From the NCBI RefSeq assembly GCF_900128895.1, contig NZ_FSQW01000002.1, positions 1 to 64,000 on the forward strand: 64,000 bases of DNA, read 5' to 3'. The notes under the pieces are model-generated. The model saw only the letters and a list, made by a program, of their open reading frames with translations. It searched no databases and was not told the DNA's origin. Shown one piece after another: positions 60,456 to 64,000 of the stretch (position 1 is the stretch's first letter; each line of letters opens with the position of its first letter). The position numbers and the translations under genes were made by a program. Origin of the DNA: Parasphingorhabdus marina DSM 22363 (GTDB lineage: Bacteria > Pseudomonadota > Alphaproteobacteria > Sphingomonadales > Sphingomonadaceae).

Positions 60456-60487
60456 AAAAAGCGGCGTGAGACCAGTCACGCCGCTTT
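60455..60487 (-). terminator. clpA terminator containing the right direct repeat
   Basis: On the minus strand AAAGCGGCGTGA pairs with TCACGCCGCTTT around CTGGTC, followed by TTTT. Positions 60455-60480 are the right copy of the 26-bp repeat found at 58290. Confidence 0.88.
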
Positions 60488-60523
60488 AAATGTTCGAGGG
60501 GTCGCTGACCCTTCAGGGTAAAA

Positions 60524-62842
<2,319 letters not shown>

Positions 62843-63125
62843 GCATTTAACTCCTTGTGGGGACAAAGGGCGTCCCGATGATCGTGGCGGTTGCTCTCCT
62901 GCATCCCGGCCGTGATCCTGTGTTTCGTATCTGTTCTTCTTCTATCTATGCGCAGACCGTTGAACATCAAGGGCTGCCGAGAAAGGAAAAGCAAGGATCG
63001 GGCCAAGTTTATCTTTGACTGGATGAATATTGATCGGCGGTTTCTCTCCTTGGTAACCGGCGGTTCGCTGCTGGAACCTGATTATTAACATACAGGGTTA
63101 ACAAATCCTTACCAGATTGCCAGCA

Positions 63126-63326
63126 TTATCCTTTGCGGAACAGGTCATCGGCACTGGCACGATGTGACATGGCGAATTTTTTCCGGGATTCACAACGGTC
63201 TATCTCGCCCTTCAGGAGTGCAATTCTGGCGTCCAGTTCGTCCACCGAAAAAGGATCCAGATCCTGTTTGACCAGCATCGCCAGCGGATCCGTGCTGCTA
63301 CGGGGCAGGTCGTCATCCATGTCCAT
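63126..63326 (-). CDS. DUF1192 small protein
   Basis: 66 aa. The family core is DPFSVDELDARIALLKGEIDRCESRKKFAMSHRASADDLF, a short coiled-coil segment. DUF1192 proteins are restricted to alphaproteobacteria and have no known function. GGGAG lies 7 bases before ATG 63326. It is divergent from the quinone oxidoreductase gene. The 283 bases between it and clpA contain no supported gene. Confidence 0.85.
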   Translation of the reverse strand: MDMDDDLPRSSTDPLAMLVKQDLDPFSVDELDARIALLKGEIDRCESRKKFAMSHRASADDLFRKG

Positions 63327-63424
63327 CTTTCATCTCCCAGTCGTCTGTCAAATCTCGCAGAGCAGTGTTGACCGGGGGGCGGATGCTGTCAATATGCCGT
63401 CTGCAGAGTTGAGGGAGCGGGGAA

Positions 63425-64000
63425 ATGACGGAATCCGAAGTGTTGCAGAGCGAGATGACGGCCATCGCAATTACCGAACCGGGTGGCCCGGAAGTCCTCC
63501 AGCCGCAGACCATGCCGGTGCCGGAACCGGCCGAGGGGGAATTGTTGATCCGGGTCTCTGCAGCGGGCGTCAATCGCCCCGATGTCGTACAGCGCATGGG
63601 CTTTTATCCGGTCCCGCCAGGTGCCTCGCCCTTGCCGGGACTGGAGGTGTCCGGAACGGTGGTCGCCCTCGGCAGCGGCGTGGAGCCAGAATGGCTTGGC
63701 CGCAATGTCTGCGCTCTGACCAATGGCGGCGGCTATGCCGAGTTTTGTGTGGCACCGGCTACCCAGTGCCTGGGCGTGCCGGACAGTCTGACCATGGCTG
63801 AGGCGGCGGCCATGCCGGAAACCGTTTTTACCGTTTGGGGAAACCTGTTCAATCGCGGCTTTGCGCGCGAGGATGAAACCGTGCTGGTTCATGGCGGCAC
63901 CAGCGGGATCGGCACGATGGCGATCATGCTCGGCAAACTGGTTGGTCTGAAAATGATCGTCACCTGTGGCAGCGACCAGAAATGCACCGCGGCCAAAAGC
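63425..64000 (+). CDS. NAD(P)H:quinone oxidoreductase/zinc-free alcohol dehydrogenase-like protein (5' part)
   Basis: 192 codons from ATG 63425, running off the window end. Medium-chain dehydrogenase fold of the zeta-crystallin (PIG3/QOR) type: ITEPGGPEVLQPQTMPVPEPAEGELLIRVSAAGVNRPDVVQRMGFYPVPPGASPLPGLEVSGTVVALG, and the cofactor motif VLVHGGTSGIGTMAIMLGKL. No zinc-ligand Cys/His pattern. It likely reduces quinones or enones with NADPH. GGGGAA lies just upstream. Confidence 0.9.
   Translation, partial: MTESEVLQSEMTAIAITEPGGPEVLQPQTMPVPEPAEGELLIRVSAAGVNRPDVVQRMGFYPVPPGASPLPGLEVSGTVVALGSGVEPEWLGRNVCALTNGGGYAEFCVAPATQCLGVPDSLTMAEAAAMPETVFTVWGNLFNRGFAREDETVLVHGGTSGIGTMAIMLGKLVGLKMIVTCGSDQKCTAAKS

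Overview
The window reads as a chromosomal segment of an alphaproteobacterium of the order Sphingomonadales. The grounds are the several long TonB-dependent receptors, the PQQ dehydrogenases and abundant lipoproteins, the moderately high GC, and the mix of DUF1192, DUF1826, DUF3047 and clpA genes. A complete alginate pathway would fit a marine or coastal relative of Sphingopyxis, Sphingorhabdus or Parasphingorhabdus. The genus is an inference; there is no rRNA to settle it.

Layout. (1) 1-2776: the end of a Gly/Asn-rich protein and a CHASE2-EAL c-di-GMP phosphodiesterase. (2) 2802-12579, catabolic cluster A: YVTN propeller, TetR regulator, TonB receptor, lipoprotein VOC protein, SDR, and membrane-bound PQQ dehydrogenase. 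(3) 12894-29154, an alginate locus: two TonB receptors, a FadR-type GntR regulator, and the operon PL6 lyase - PL17 lyase - kdgF - MFS transporter - DEH reductase-like SDR - KDPG aldolase - KDG kinase. Together these take alginate to pyruvate and glyceraldehyde 3-phosphate. A shared operator-like motif lies before both receptors and the operon. (4) 29313-33125: a divergent PEP-carboxylase-like protein and an OmpA-family protein. (5) 33518-41642, catabolic cluster B, which mirrors cluster A (TonB receptor, VOC lipoprotein, TetR, SDR). It adds an epoxide-hydrolase-like lipoprotein and a cytochrome c-PQQ lipoprotein dehydrogenase. Near-identical inverted repeats stand upstream of three of its transcription units.

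(6) 41867-46032: a probable zinc-starvation locus with three Zur-like boxes. It holds a MerC-like protein, a DUF3299 protein, an FtsX-type permease with a 13-histidine loop, its ATPase, a small secreted protein and a DUF1826 protein. (7) 46196-56994: housekeeping and stress genes (fatty-acid hydroxylase family, hemA remnant, cytochrome c, tRNA-Lys, folK, sodC, low-Mr phosphatase, two GSTs, Bax inhibitor-1 family, DUF3047, DUF547) and, from 55922, a WYL-VOC-VOC-DUF1428 group running to 58229. (8) 58290-60480: a hipBA toxin-antitoxin islet between 26-bp direct copies of the clpA terminator. (9) 60524-64000: clpA, a DUF1192 gene and the start of a quinone oxidoreductase.

The most notable points are the mirrored clusters A and B, whose enzymes are largely predicted to be anchored outside the cytoplasm; the Zur-like ABC locus with metal ligands built into the permease; the terminator-embedded hipBA islet with 18-bp sites at exact 50-bp spacing; and the PEPC-family protein with replaced active-site motifs. 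No CRISPR array, prophage or recognisable insertion sequence was seen.
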